The notes beneath the pieces were generated by a model, which was not told the origin of the DNA, did no database searches, and saw only the letters and a list, made by a program, of their open reading frames with translations. A program made the translations under genes and the position numbers. Of a DNA stretch of 64,000 bases, positions 9,945 to 18,717 are shown in pieces; the stretch's first letter is position 1, and each line of letters begins with the position of its first letter. This DNA comes from a virus, in the IMG/VR virus record IMGVR_UViG_3300049460_000134, positions 1 to 64,000 of that record; one strand, given 5' to 3'.

Positions 9945-10311
9945 TCGCGTTCTGCTTAATACCAGCGGTCTGAAGGTGTCACGTCCCGGTGTGAATGTCC
10001 TGACGGCTGGCAATGCCGATCTCAACTTTAATTCCGATTGGTCCGGCGTGAACCTGCTCATCAGCGGTCAGGTGAGGGTGGAGAACGGCGGAACGCAGAT
10101 CATTTACTTCGGCAAGACCTTTGACCAGCCGCCTGTTTGCCGAATTCCTTATCTGCAGGATGGCTTTGGCTGGTGGTTTTATCTGACATTCGGCGCCGCC
10201 AACTTAAACCTCGCGAGCGTTGCGCAGATCTACACTAACCGCCTCGAATTTCGAAACACCAGTGGCAGCGGCTATTGGGCCGGCTACTTTATTTGGAACT
10301 ACAGCGCATGA
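9937..10311 (+). CDS. Small tail-associated protein, paralogue 3 of 3
   Basis: 124 residues from a GTG overlapping the end of the previous gene (GTGAGTAA junction). It begins MSNRVLLN with VSRPGVNVLTAG near residue 14, the motif shared with the two preceding genes. It ends in an aromatic run (YWAGYFIWNYSA). No recognised domain. Probably an accessory tail or receptor-contact protein by context. Confidence 0.75.
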   Translation: MSNRVLLNTSGLKVSRPGVNVLTAGNADLNFNSDWSGVNLLISGQVRVENGGTQIIYFGKTFDQPPVCRIPYLQDGFGWWFYLTFGAANLNLASVAQIYTNRLEFRNTSGSGYWAGYFIWNYSA

Positions 10312-10724
10312 TTATCGAGCATAATTCCGAAGGTATGATTACCCACGTCGTCAACGATCCAATCCCCGCTGGATTGGTCGAGGTCATGGATGAGAATGGA
10401 GCGACCTACCTGAATTTTCCTCCCGTCAAGAAGGGTGACGAGACGGTCTTTGTCGAGTGCGATATCCAGTTCGACTATATCCGCGACGGCAAGATCACGC
10501 GCCGCCCGACGTTCGACCTACCGACCGAGCTTGACCTGAAGGTTGGCGAAACCAAGATCTTCCAGCTTCCGGCCGGAACCAAGGTTTATGTTGACGGCGA
10601 GCCTACGACGCTCGAAGATGGCGAGCTTGAGATCGGCGCAGAAATGCCGGCCGAATACCAGCTCTACATCACCAATTTCCCCTATGTCGAAGTCTTCCTG
10701 AAGGTGACTGTCCATGAAGCTTAG
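10308..10724 (+). CDS. Hypothetical tail-region protein
   Basis: 138 residues; the ATG overlaps the preceding stop. Acidic and beta-rich, without Cys clusters or membrane segments. A central 'LKVGETKIFQLPAGTKVYVD' segment suggests a carbohydrate-binding-like or jelly-roll beta fold, but no family is recognised. It belongs to the tight run of tail-associated genes. Confidence 0.7.
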   Translation: MIIEHNSEGMITHVVNDPIPAGLVEVMDENGATYLNFPPVKKGDETVFVECDIQFDYIRDGKITRRPTFDLPTELDLKVGETKIFQLPAGTKVYVDGEPTTLEDGELEIGAEMPAEYQLYITNFPYVEVFLKVTVHEA

Positions 10725-11097
10725 TCTGAAGAAGGATTTGACGCCGATCCGTGAGAAGTTTCTCGCGCAGATCGACGCTGACGCGAACCGTGCGCTTGAG
10801 AGCTATCGCACGTCAGGAAACTACGCGGTCGCTGTCTACGCGCAAAAGCGCGCTGAACTGAGCGCATATGATTCAGGTGAGAAGTCGGCCGAAGAGCTTG
10901 TCATGCTGTCGACCGAAGCGCTTGCGCTGAAGGAGCGCCCCGAAGTTATTCTCGATAGCTGGCGCGCAAAGGTCGCCGCGGAAGATGCAGCTCTTCCGAA
11001 GATCGAAGCCTATCGCCAGGTCGCCAAGCAGAAGGTGAGGGATGCTCAGACTCCGGCCGAGATCGAAGCGGTCGTTGCTGATCTGGTTTGGCCGTGA
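10714..11097 (+). CDS. Hypothetical helical protein of the tail region
   Basis: 127 residues, mostly alpha-helical and charged (KKDLTPIREKFLAQIDADAN). It overlaps the previous gene by eleven bases. Size and position are like small fibre-assembly or chaperone proteins, but no motif proves this. It is the last gene before the lysis block. Confidence 0.65.
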   Translation: MKLSLKKDLTPIREKFLAQIDADANRALESYRTSGNYAVAVYAQKRAELSAYDSGEKSAEELVMLSTEALALKERPEVILDSWRAKVAAEDAALPKIEAYRQVAKQKVRDAQTPAEIEAVVADLVWP

Positions 11098-11133
11098 TTT
11101 AGACTGGATTTGCGGATTCTCGTCTGGCATAAT

Positions 11134-11154
11134 ATCAGTAAAGATTGACTGACA
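11134..11154. promoter_or_regulatory. Recurrent palindrome (operator candidate), site 3
   Basis: ATCAGTAAAGATTGACTGAC, 20 bases before the first gene of the lysis block. An AT-rich CATAATAT lies at its left edge. Confidence 0.75.
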
Positions 11155-11174
11155 CTTATCCCACGAGGCGCGAT

Positions 11175-11516
11175 ATGGCTACTCCAAAGGCAACGTTCGG
11201 CCTTTCCGACGCGCAAGCACGCGTCGGCTTCTTTCTATCGGTGATCGCCGCCGGCACGTTCTTTTGGAACATCGCTGCCTGGAAGAACACCAAGGACTTC
11301 AATGACGAGCAGCTCATCAAGGCTGACCAGAAGCAGTCCGAACAGGTCGATAAGCTGGTGGGCAGCGTGGACAATCTCAAAGTCACCGTGACCGAGCTTG
11401 TGACCGAAATGAAGGTTGAGCGCGAGGTTCGCCAGAGGGCAGGGGACTTCGGTCCTTTCCCGCAACAGGTGAAGTCTGGCTCCAAGCTCACTCTCAATGA
11501 TCTGGGGATCCACTAG
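11175..11516 (+). CDS. Single-pass membrane protein of the lysis block
   Basis: 113 residues from ATG 11175 (ACGAGG Shine-Dalgarno upstream); an upstream in-frame ATG would lie inside the palindrome. One hydrophobic segment (about residues 16-38, FFLSVIAAGTFFWNIAAW) is followed by a helical, charged tail likely to form a coiled coil. It directly precedes the holin and may be an antiholin or holin partner; this is inference from order. Confidence 0.7.
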   Translation: MATPKATFGLSDAQARVGFFLSVIAAGTFFWNIAAWKNTKDFNDEQLIKADQKQSEQVDKLVGSVDNLKVTVTELVTEMKVEREVRQRAGDFGPFPQQVKSGSKLTLNDLGIH

Positions 11517-11758
11517 TGCGGCAGTATCTCGACGCGCATTTGCATCCCGATTGGGAGCTCATTCTGAAGAAGGCACGGTCGATCCGCTGGATGGCAGCCG
11601 CCTTCGTGTTCACCGTCCTCGAGGCGGTCTTTGCCTATTACGGCGCACCCTTCGGCATTCCGAAAGGGCTGTTCGCTGTTCTGTCCGGCATCACAACGGC
11701 TTTCGCCTTCTACTCCCGAATGAAGGCTCAAAAGGAATTCGAAAATGCCAATAAATAA
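11516..11758 (+). CDS. Holin-like membrane protein
   Basis: 80 residues from a GTG overlapping the upstream stop. Two hydrophobic segments (about 25-44 and 50-67) with a short basic tail (SRMKAQKEFENANK) match small two-helix holins. It lies between a membrane protein and the endolysin gene, and its end overlaps the endolysin start. It would form the inner-membrane lesion that triggers lysis. Confidence 0.75.
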   Translation: MRQYLDAHLHPDWELILKKARSIRWMAAAFVFTVLEAVFAYYGAPFGIPKGLFAVLSGITTAFAFYSRMKAQKEFENANK

Positions 11759-12395
11759 GCTTGTGCCATCCAAGCGCGCGGCCGCTGCGATCGCCGCCGC
11801 CATTGCGACCGCCAGTGCTGCTGGCTGGCACTCGACCAAGGATACCGATCCGGTCAAGCACGTCTACCCGCCGGCCGTCATCCTGGCGTCCGAACACCTG
11901 ATCAAGACCTGGGAAGGTGTTGTGCTGAAGACGCACTACGATCCCTTCGCCAAGATCAACGATATCTGCTACGGCAAGACGCGCATCAACGGAAAGCCAA
12001 TTCCGGCTGGCATGACCGTGACGCTCCAGCAGTGCCAGGATTGGCTGCGCGAGGATCTCTTCGCCGGCTATTACCAGCCGCTGACCAAGAAGATCACTGG
12101 CTACACGTCCTTTCCGATCGGCAACCAGGCATCTCAGCTCTCCGGCGGCTACAATTTCGGCGTCGGCGCCATGTCTAAGTCCACCGCCGCCAGGCTGGCA
12201 ACGGAAGCCTATCTCCTCTCGCTCAAGGGTGAGACCGCCAAGGCTACCGCCAAATATCTCGCATCCTGTGAAGCACAGCGCGCATTCGACAAGGCTGGTG
12301 GCCAGAAGGTCCGCGGTCTCGAGCTGCGCCGCGGCATGGGCGACAAGCAACGCATGGGCGAAGGTGAGGTCTGCGTCACCGGCCAGGTCAAGTAA
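11745..12395 (+). CDS. Endolysin, phage-lysozyme family (GH24-like), with N-terminal anchor
   Basis: 216 residues. A hydrophobic Ala-rich N-terminus (about 11-27) looks like a signal-arrest-release anchor. The lysozyme region has the catalytic Glu in IKTWEGVVLK, an Asp in HYDPF, and DICYGKT where most family members have TIGYGHT, so the usual catalytic Thr position is Asp. A later SGGYNFGVGA segment matches the family core. It cuts the glycan strands of peptidoglycan at the end of infection. Confidence 0.88.
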   Translation: MPINKLVPSKRAAAAIAAAIATASAAGWHSTKDTDPVKHVYPPAVILASEHLIKTWEGVVLKTHYDPFAKINDICYGKTRINGKPIPAGMTVTLQQCQDWLREDLFAGYYQPLTKKITGYTSFPIGNQASQLSGGYNFGVGAMSKSTAARLATEAYLLSLKGETAKATAKYLASCEAQRAFDKAGGQKVRGLELRRGMGDKQRMGEGEVCVTGQVK

Positions 12396-12404
12396 GGAAT
12401 AGAA

Positions 12405-12833
12405 ATGACGAAAGCGATTCAATCCGTAATTAGCGAAATCGCTCTTTCGCTAGTGTCCGATGGCAAGCCTGTCTTCGGTATCACTGAGCTCCAGGCCAGG
12501 CTCGATGGTGTTCCGGTCGAAGGCATCGAGGTCGATCCTGAAGATCTTCAGGATCTGCTCGGAGCCGAGCTCTTCGAGGCTAATGGCTATGACGAGCTTC
12601 CGGACGAGGTCCAGGCGCAGATGGTCCGCAACGCCTACGATCTCGGCGAGACGCGCGCCAACATTCTCCTCCAGGCTGCTCTGACACAGGTGACATCGGC
12701 TCTGCACATCACCGGCACGCTCGAAAAGGCCGACTTCGACTTCGCGCACCAGATTGCCAACGAGCAGCCAGGTCTCCTGTCGGATTGCCTGACGCAGCGC
12801 CGGACCATCCTCATGAAGAGGATCGAGGCATGA
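12405..12833 (+). CDS. Hypothetical protein between endolysin and spanin genes
   Basis: 142 residues with a clear AAGGAA ribosome site. Acidic and helical, no Cys clusters or membrane segments. It contains a repeat-like 'DLQDLLGAELFEANGYDELP' stretch. No family recognised. Position suggests co-expression with the lysis genes only. Confidence 0.65.
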   Translation: MTKAIQSVISEIALSLVSDGKPVFGITELQARLDGVPVEGIEVDPEDLQDLLGAELFEANGYDELPDEVQAQMVRNAYDLGETRANILLQAALTQVTSALHITGTLEKADFDFAHQIANEQPGLLSDCLTQRRTILMKRIEA

Positions 12834-13219
12834 TTTCGCTGACAGCCATCAAGGCCAACGCCAAGCTCATCGGTGCGGCGATCAGCGGTTTGGTCATCAT
12901 AGGCCTGTTCGCTACGGTTTTGATCCAGCACGCCAACCTGAAGGCAGCCGAAACCGCGCTCACCTCCGAGAAGGACAAGCGCCTGGCCGCGGAGTTCGCA
13001 CTGACCGACACGGTCAAGCGCCAGAACGCCCAGCTCGAAAACATCAAGATCCTCGAGGAGCAGCGCCAGGCAATCCCGGCTGCAGTCGAGCCCTTCTATC
13101 TGCGCCTCGATGCGCTCCAGACCAAGGATGAAACTACCGATGCGCAAAGCACTCTTGCTGACCGCCTTAATGGTCTCAACGCTGACGCTAACCGGCTGCT
13201 TGAGCAATCGAGCCGCTGA
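12830..13219 (+). CDS. Inner-membrane spanin subunit, Rz-like
   Basis: 129 residues from the ATG overlapping the previous stop. One N-terminal transmembrane segment (about 15-35) is followed by a long charged coiled coil (LKAAETALTSEKDKRLAAEF), the architecture of Rz. The o-spanin gene begins inside its 3' end in another frame, as with lambda Rz/Rz1. It joins the inner and outer membranes in the last step of lysis. Confidence 0.85.
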   Translation: MISLTAIKANAKLIGAAISGLVIIGLFATVLIQHANLKAAETALTSEKDKRLAAEFALTDTVKRQNAQLENIKILEEQRQAIPAAVEPFYLRLDALQTKDETTDAQSTLADRLNGLNADANRLLEQSSR

Positions 13220-13457
13220 TCGCTACGTCGCGGCACCTGTCGTCGAGGAATACAAGCCGAAACGGCCGGCAACCCTGAAGCTCGAAAACGAGACGTTCCG
13301 GATGTGTGAGCACGAGGACACGACGACTGTTGTCTGCATGGGTATCGACGACGCCAAGAAGATCATCCGGAATAAGGTGAAGATCACCTCGTATGTAAAG
13401 GAAACCAATGCGGTTTTAGACTTTTACGAACGTTCCGGAACGCCGTCTTCTCACTAA
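13140..13457 (+). CDS. Outer-membrane spanin lipoprotein, Rz1-like
   Basis: 105 residues. A lipoprotein signal ends in a lipobox (LTLTGC), predicting lipid attachment at Cys about 19. The start at 13140 is preferred over 13128 because AAGGA is better spaced, but both are possible. It overlaps the Rz-like gene by 80 bases in a different frame. The mature protein is somewhat longer than lambda Rz1 and contains two further Cys residues. Confidence 0.82.
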   Translation: MRKALLLTALMVSTLTLTGCLSNRAADRYVAAPVVEEYKPKRPATLKLENETFRMCEHEDTTTVVCMGIDDAKKIIRNKVKITSYVKETNAVLDFYERSGTPSSH

Positions 13458-13507
13458 TATAAGATACATAGAAAGATAGATTATTATGTATGAAGACGGC
13501 TCCGGAA
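13433..13507. repeat. 16-bp inverted repeat flanking a start codon
   Basis: The left arm 13433-13450 (TTCCGGA-AC-GCCGTCTTC) pairs with the right arm 13492-13507 (GAAGACGGCTCCGGAA) apart from a two-base bulge. The 41-base loop holds the ribosome site and ATG (13486) of the next gene. Confidence 0.8.
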
Positions 13508-15351
13508 AGACTTCTTCCTCTCATGCTTCGGATCTTAGATTTGCTGAGGTTTATAACGACCTTGCGACGTATCCTTTCCTCGCAGACGTAGCCTACGAGC
13601 TCGATATCTCCTATCAAACAGTCCGGAACAAAGCTGCGGTCCTGCGTGGTCGTAAGCGCCATGGAGAAGACGTTCCGGATCTGATCTCTCGTGTCGGTGT
13701 CAAAGCACCTGGCAAGGAGAAGGAATTTGTCGATCCGATCGTTCACGCGAACGCACGCGCCGATCATCTGCGCGAGCAGCTCCACGACCTCCTGACCTCG
13801 TCGCGCTATCCAGTGACCAACCCTGAAGCCGTGATGGTCGAGGGAACGCTGAACGACCGCTACAACAGAACGTCGGGCTCGCGTGAGAAAACCGAAGGTG
13901 TTCCGCGCACCTGGTTGACCGATAAGCTGCGCGGCGAAGGTGTCGAGGATCCTCGAGGCCGCAAGTTCCTGTTCACCGGCGCACAGAACGATTGTCCGGT
14001 CGATCCCGATTTCTGGCTGAACCTACAGGCCTACGCCGAATATCTCGACGCCGATATCGTCATTGGTCCAGGCACCTATGAAACGCAGTGGTGGGCTGAA
14101 AACAATCCTGCCGTCCGCTCTTACGCTCCGGAGATTCAGGAGTTCCTTTGCTTCGGCCAGATGGAGATCGGAAACGAGTTCGTCTTTGCAGGCGAAATGA
14201 ACATGCTGCCGACGGCAAACAGGCCGGTGTCTGACCTGGCGAATTACTCGGCCGGCAAGTGGACCGTGTTTCCGCATGCCAAGCGCCAGCTCCAGTCCAT
14301 CGCCTCGCTCGATCCACACAAGCAGGCTCACCAGATCATGACGACTGGCCTCGTCACGCGTCCGAAGATCATTCCGCGCAAGGCCGGCATCAAGTCGCTC
14401 GCCTATCACACGATCGGCGCCACCATCGTTGAGTTCGACCAGGATGGCGATCTCTTCTGTCGGCAGATCACCGCCGGTCCAAATGGCGCATTCTATGACC
14501 TCGAATACTTCGTCTCTGATGGCGTCGTAGACCTCCATGACGGTGTCGATCTGATCGTCGCCGCCGACTGGCACCTTCGCAAGTTCCACAAGGAGAACTC
14601 GAAGGCTGTCCTCCACCGATCGACCGGAATGATTGCGGTCCTGCAAGCGAAAGAACTGGCTGTTCATGACATCTTCGACAACGAAACGCGGAATCACCAC
14701 CACGTCCACGACAACGCCCATTCCTACGAAATGGCTATTCGAGGAAGAGAGAGCGTCTTCTCCGAGATTTCCGACGTCGCGGAATTCCTCGCTGAAGTCT
14801 CGCAGGCCGTAAAGGTCACGGTCGTCGAAGCCAACCACGATATCGCGCTTGAGCGCTATGTAAGGGAAGGGCGCTATCGCAACGACGGCATCAACATTCG
14901 GCTCGGCTTGCAGCTCGAGGACGCCTACCTGGAAGCGCGCGAGCGCCAGGCTAACCAGCTCGATAGTGGCGAGCCGGTCGATAGCTTCAGTCTTCTGGAA
15001 TACGCCGTCCGCACAATTGGGGACCGAGCCGATCTGGATCTGGGCAATGTGAATTGGGTCCACGATGGCTACTCCTACACGGTCAATGGTGTCGAGGTTG
15101 GCAATCACGGCTTCCGCGGTGCGAACGGAGCTCGCGGCACAATGGCAGGCTTTGCCGCGCTCGGCCGCAAGATGACGATCGGCGACAAGCACACGCCAGG
15201 CATTCTGGATGACGTGTTCTGCGTCGGCGCCATGAACCTTCGGCACGGCTACAATAAGGGGCCGAGCGGCTGGGCTGTCACTCAAGGCGTTCACTATCCA
15301 GATGGCAACCGCACGCTCGTTACCTTCCAGAACTCGAAATGGCGTGGCTGA
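13486..15351 (+). CDS. HTH and metallophosphoesterase-type protein (T5 A1-like style)
   Basis: 621 residues. Near the N-terminus (about 28-55) a helix-turn-helix-like segment is seen (LADVAYELDISYQTVRNKAA). The C-terminal half has calcineurin-type phosphoesterase motifs: ADWHL near 360, EANHD near 447, NHGFRG near 538 and GDKHTPG near 565. Proteins of this make-up occur in many large phages and are sometimes annotated as A1-like. The substrate is unknown; nucleic acid is likely given the HTH. It sits oddly between spanins and tail fibres. An inverted repeat encloses its start codon. Confidence 0.75.
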   Translation: MYEDGSGKTSSSHASDLRFAEVYNDLATYPFLADVAYELDISYQTVRNKAAVLRGRKRHGEDVPDLISRVGVKAPGKEKEFVDPIVHANARADHLREQLHDLLTSSRYPVTNPEAVMVEGTLNDRYNRTSGSREKTEGVPRTWLTDKLRGEGVEDPRGRKFLFTGAQNDCPVDPDFWLNLQAYAEYLDADIVIGPGTYETQWWAENNPAVRSYAPEIQEFLCFGQMEIGNEFVFAGEMNMLPTANRPVSDLANYSAGKWTVFPHAKRQLQSIASLDPHKQAHQIMTTGLVTRPKIIPRKAGIKSLAYHTIGATIVEFDQDGDLFCRQITAGPNGAFYDLEYFVSDGVVDLHDGVDLIVAADWHLRKFHKENSKAVLHRSTGMIAVLQAKELAVHDIFDNETRNHHHVHDNAHSYEMAIRGRESVFSEISDVAEFLAEVSQAVKVTVVEANHDIALERYVREGRYRNDGINIRLGLQLEDAYLEARERQANQLDSGEPVDSFSLLEYAVRTIGDRADLDLGNVNWVHDGYSYTVNGVEVGNHGFRGANGARGTMAGFAALGRKMTIGDKHTPGILDDVFCVGAMNLRHGYNKGPSGWAVTQGVHYPDGNRTLVTFQNSKWRG

Positions 15352-15353
15352 TG

Positions 15354-15382
15354 TTGTCAGTCATTATTGACTGACATATAAT
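15354..15382 (+). promoter_or_regulatory. Sigma-70-type promoter whose spacer is the recurrent palindrome, site 4
   Basis: TTGTCA, then a 17-base spacer, then TATAAT. The palindrome GTCAGTCATTATTGACTGAC (15356-15375) occupies the -35 end and spacer, so a bound protein would block RNA polymerase directly. The next gene starts at 15407. Confidence 0.8.
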
Positions 15383-15406
15383 TGCTGCTCAAGTAAGGAG
15401 ATCCGC

Positions 15407-15757
15407 ATGGCGTCGCAGAAGTTCAAGGGAAAGATCATCACGGCAGGATACGATTGGAGTATCCGGCTGAGCTTCGCTAACTCGGCGATTACCTTTCCTG
15501 CAAACTCAACGTTCACCAGCCAGGTCCGACGCGATCCAGAAGTGGATGACGTCATTGCGACACTGACGACGGCGAACGGCGGCATCGTCCGGATAGACGA
15601 GAAGACCCTTGAGATCCGGGTTGCTGGTGCATCGAGCGCCAACTGGCCGAACCGTGTCGCCTATATCGATGTGGTCCGCACCGACACCAATCCGAAGCAG
15701 CACCTCGGCTTTGAGCTGAAGGTTCCTGTTCGTCGCGCCATCACGCGGGGTCTGTAA
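15407..15757 (+). CDS. Hypothetical protein upstream of the tail-fibre gene
   Basis: 116 residues with an AAGGAG ribosome site. Beta-rich, with 'WSIRLSFANSAITFPANSTF' near the start. No family recognised. Its stop overlaps the fibre gene start, so the two are translated together. It could be a fibre-attachment or baseplate-type component, by position only. Confidence 0.7.
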   Translation: MASQKFKGKIITAGYDWSIRLSFANSAITFPANSTFTSQVRRDPEVDDVIATLTTANGGIVRIDEKTLEIRVAGASSANWPNRVAYIDVVRTDTNPKQHLGFELKVPVRRAITRGL

Positions 15758-18717
15758 TGGATACGATTGTCATTGAGGTCGGCGATGTCGACGTAAAGTT
15801 CCCATATGTGGCTGATGGCGTCGTCATCAGTGGCGATGATGCTGAGATCGAGATCGTGCAGCTCGGCGAGATCGTCGTTCCTGAAGTCGTCGGCTTTGCC
15901 GTTGGTCCGAAGGGCGATCCTGGTATCATCCACTACACGCCGGAATTCGAGGAGGCGCGTGACGAGGCGATCGCCGCTGCTCAAGCTGCCGCAGCTTCCG
16001 AAGCCGCAGCCGCCCAGAGCGAACACAATACCGATCTCAGTGAGACTGCGGCTGACCAATCGCGCGCAACCGCTGCTCAGAAGGCAATCGACGCTGCGAC
16101 GTCCGCACAGGAAGCCAAGGACGCTCGCGATATCACCATCCAGGCAAAGAACGACGGCGTCATAGCAAAGGATGCGGCTGTCGCTGCTCAAGGTGTTACC
16201 GAAACCGCACGCGATGCGGCGATCACCGCCAAGAACGATGCTCAGACGGCCAAGATCGGCGCCGACGCTGCGCAGATTGCTGCTGAAGCCGCGCAAGCAC
16301 TTGCCGAAGGCGAACATGCCGCGGCCGAGCTCGAAGCTGATAGAAGCGCACAGAGCGCATCCGACGCCCTTGCATATAAGAATGCTGCTGCAACTAGCGC
16401 GAACGCAGCCAGTGACTCTGCTACGGCCGCTGACGCGTCTGCTGGTGCTGCTTTGCAGTCGAAGAATGACGCTGCGACCTCTGCAAGCGATGCAGCGACG
16501 ACAAAGGGCGACGTTGACCAGGCAAAGACCGACACAGTCGCGGCCAAGAATGCCGCCCAGACTGCACAGACGGCGTCTGAGACGGCCCGTGACGGCGCGC
16601 AGTCGGCCAAGGCCGCTGCTGAAACCGCCCGTGACGTCTCACTGCAGGCAGTAACAGACGCTCAGACGGCTCAGACAGGTGCCGAGACCGCGCAGACTGC
16701 CGCGGAAGCTGCACAGGCTTACGCTGAGACGACGCGTGAGGTTATCGAGGAGCTCGTCGGCGATCTCGATGGCGTGGATCTCACGGCCTTCGCGACCAAG
16801 GGTGCCAATGGCTCCGACTTCACCGATCCGGCTCAGTTCCGCATCAACCTCAATCTGCAGGTCGCGTTGCCGACTGTTGATGACGCTGCTGCGTCTACCG
16901 GCTCGTCTCTCGATGTCGGCCTCTGGTCGCCGGCTGCTGTTCGTCTGAATGTCAGCACCTACGCTGCTCAGAAGGTTCACACGCATCCGACCAGTGATAT
17001 CGATGGTCTCGACGACTATCTGACCGCTTTCGTTCGCAAGGATCAGAACGGTTCGGATTTCGATGATCCTAACCAGGTGCGCGTGACCATCGGCGCTCAT
17101 GCCTCTATGGATCTCGTGACGCAGGAAGCTGCGGAAGCAGGCACAGAAACCGTCGAGCGCTCCTGGACTGCCAAGCGCGTTGCCCAGGCGATCAATGCGC
17201 AGGCGACCGGCGCGCTCACACCCGTCCTCGAGACCAAAGCGCCAAAGGATTCGCCGTCGTTTGTTGGCAGCCCGACTGCGCCAACACCTGCGCAAGGTGA
17301 TTTCGGCCCCGCGATCGCGACGACCGAGTTTGTCCAGATCGCGATCGGCGATCTGAAGGTCGGCGCTCCGGAGCTATACGACACACTCGCCAAGATCGGC
17401 ACCTGGCTTGAAGCAAACGATACCGAACTGGCGTCCGCGATCTCGTTCAAGGCGGATGCGTCCCAGGTCTACACGAAGGCGCAGGTCGACGCGGCGATCG
17501 CAAACGCCCCGCACGCTGACGCTACGCCGGTTGGCACGCTAATCTTCCGCACCAAGAGTGATACGCCGCTTGGATACCTGCCCGCTGAAGGCGGCACCTT
17601 TGACCAGGCGGTCTATCCTGATCTCTATGCCTTCCTGGGCACGAACGTCCTTCCGGACATGCGCGATCGCGTTCCGCGTGGCACTGGCACCCTGGCTGGT
17701 GCTGCTGGAACCACGCAGGAAGACGCCCTGCAGAATATTACGGGTAAGTTCAAGGTCGCAGGTCAGGTCGGTGGTATCGACGGCGCATCGGGTGTCTTTG
17801 CCATCAGTGATACGCCGGGATATTACCCTAACTCCTGGACGTCCACGACGAACGCCGCTGTCGGTTACGGCAACTTCGACGCTTCTCGCGTGGCTCGCAC
17901 CGCGACGGAAACTCGCGTCAAGTCGGCTGTCGGTCGCTTCTTCATCAAGGCATACTCTGCGGTCACTAACCCTTCGACTCTGGACATGGAGGCGCTGGCG
18001 CAGAAGATCAACGCGCTGCCGGCTATCAGCGCCACCTGGCCGATCGACGTTACCAAGCTCGGCGGCGTTGTAGCGGCAAACTATGCGCTCAAGACTGATC
18101 TTACGCCGTATTTCCCCGTCGCAGGCGGCCTCTTTGGCGGTGCAGTGACCTTTGCGGGTATACAGGGTAACTCCGCACAGGGCGATGCGACTGGCAATGT
18201 TACTATCCAGAACCTGACGAATGCGTCGACGGGCGACAGCGCCATGGCCGTCCTGAAGTTCCTCTGCAATGGCACCTACGGTATCAAGATGCATCTTCGC
18301 CCTGATGGCTACTTCGGCCTTGGTGGCTGGTCATCTGCGGCATGGCGCTGGTATTCTGCAGCAGACGGCACGATGGTCGCTTCGGGCAACATCGCCGCTT
18401 ACTCCGATCCGCGTTTGAAGGACGACGTGGAAGAGATCGACGGCGCGCTCGATATCATCAAGAGCCTGCGCGGCGTTCGCTTCACCTGGAACCACAGGAC
18501 TACGCTTATCGGTCGCCCTGGTGAACGCGACATAGGTATCCTCGCTGACGAAGTTGAGGCTGTTCTGCCTGAGATCGTCGGTCGCTCCATTCCTGACCCG
18601 ACGAATGATGACGAGCGGTGGAAGATCGTCGCTTACGACAAGCTGACGCCCGTTCTGATCCAGGCCGTCAAGGAGCTTTCGGCGCGCATCGAGCAGCTTG
18701 AGGGAAGGGTGGTCTAA
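15757..18717 (+). CDS. Tail fibre with coiled-coil shaft, tail-collar domain and S74 chaperone
   Basis: 986 residues. Residues about 61-326 are Ala-rich with repeating A-A-x-x-A segments, a trimeric coiled-coil shaft. About 593-720 is a phage tail-collar-type domain (GTLIFRTKSDTPLGYLPAEG). The last about 105 residues are an intramolecular chaperone of endosialidase (peptidase S74): AYSDPRLKDDV gives the autocleavage Ser-Asp dipeptide near residue 881, and RDIGILADEVEAVLPEIV is typical. The chaperone trimerises the fibre and is then cut off. It is the probable side fibre that contacts the host surface. Confidence 0.92.
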   Translation: MDTIVIEVGDVDVKFPYVADGVVISGDDAEIEIVQLGEIVVPEVVGFAVGPKGDPGIIHYTPEFEEARDEAIAAAQAAAASEAAAAQSEHNTDLSETAADQSRATAAQKAIDAATSAQEAKDARDITIQAKNDGVIAKDAAVAAQGVTETARDAAITAKNDAQTAKIGADAAQIAAEAAQALAEGEHAAAELEADRSAQSASDALAYKNAAATSANAASDSATAADASAGAALQSKNDAATSASDAATTKGDVDQAKTDTVAAKNAAQTAQTASETARDGAQSAKAAAETARDVSLQAVTDAQTAQTGAETAQTAAEAAQAYAETTREVIEELVGDLDGVDLTAFATKGANGSDFTDPAQFRINLNLQVALPTVDDAAASTGSSLDVGLWSPAAVRLNVSTYAAQKVHTHPTSDIDGLDDYLTAFVRKDQNGSDFDDPNQVRVTIGAHASMDLVTQEAAEAGTETVERSWTAKRVAQAINAQATGALTPVLETKAPKDSPSFVGSPTAPTPAQGDFGPAIATTEFVQIAIGDLKVGAPELYDTLAKIGTWLEANDTELASAISFKADASQVYTKAQVDAAIANAPHADATPVGTLIFRTKSDTPLGYLPAEGGTFDQAVYPDLYAFLGTNVLPDMRDRVPRGTGTLAGAAGTTQEDALQNITGKFKVAGQVGGIDGASGVFAISDTPGYYPNSWTSTTNAAVGYGNFDASRVARTATETRVKSAVGRFFIKAYSAVTNPSTLDMEALAQKINALPAISATWPIDVTKLGGVVAANYALKTDLTPYFPVAGGLFGGAVTFAGIQGNSAQGDATGNVTIQNLTNASTGDSAMAVLKFLCNGTYGIKMHLRPDGYFGLGGWSSAAWRWYSAADGTMVASGNIAAYSDPRLKDDVEEIDGALDIIKSLRGVRFTWNHRTTLIGRPGERDIGILADEVEAVLPEIVGRSIPDPTNDDERWKIVAYDKLTPVLIQAVKELSARIEQLEGRVV

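Noticed and set aside
14023-15294. 423-codon minus-strand open frame
   Set aside because: Mirror of the well-supported HTH/phosphoesterase gene on the plus strand; composition is that of an antisense frame.
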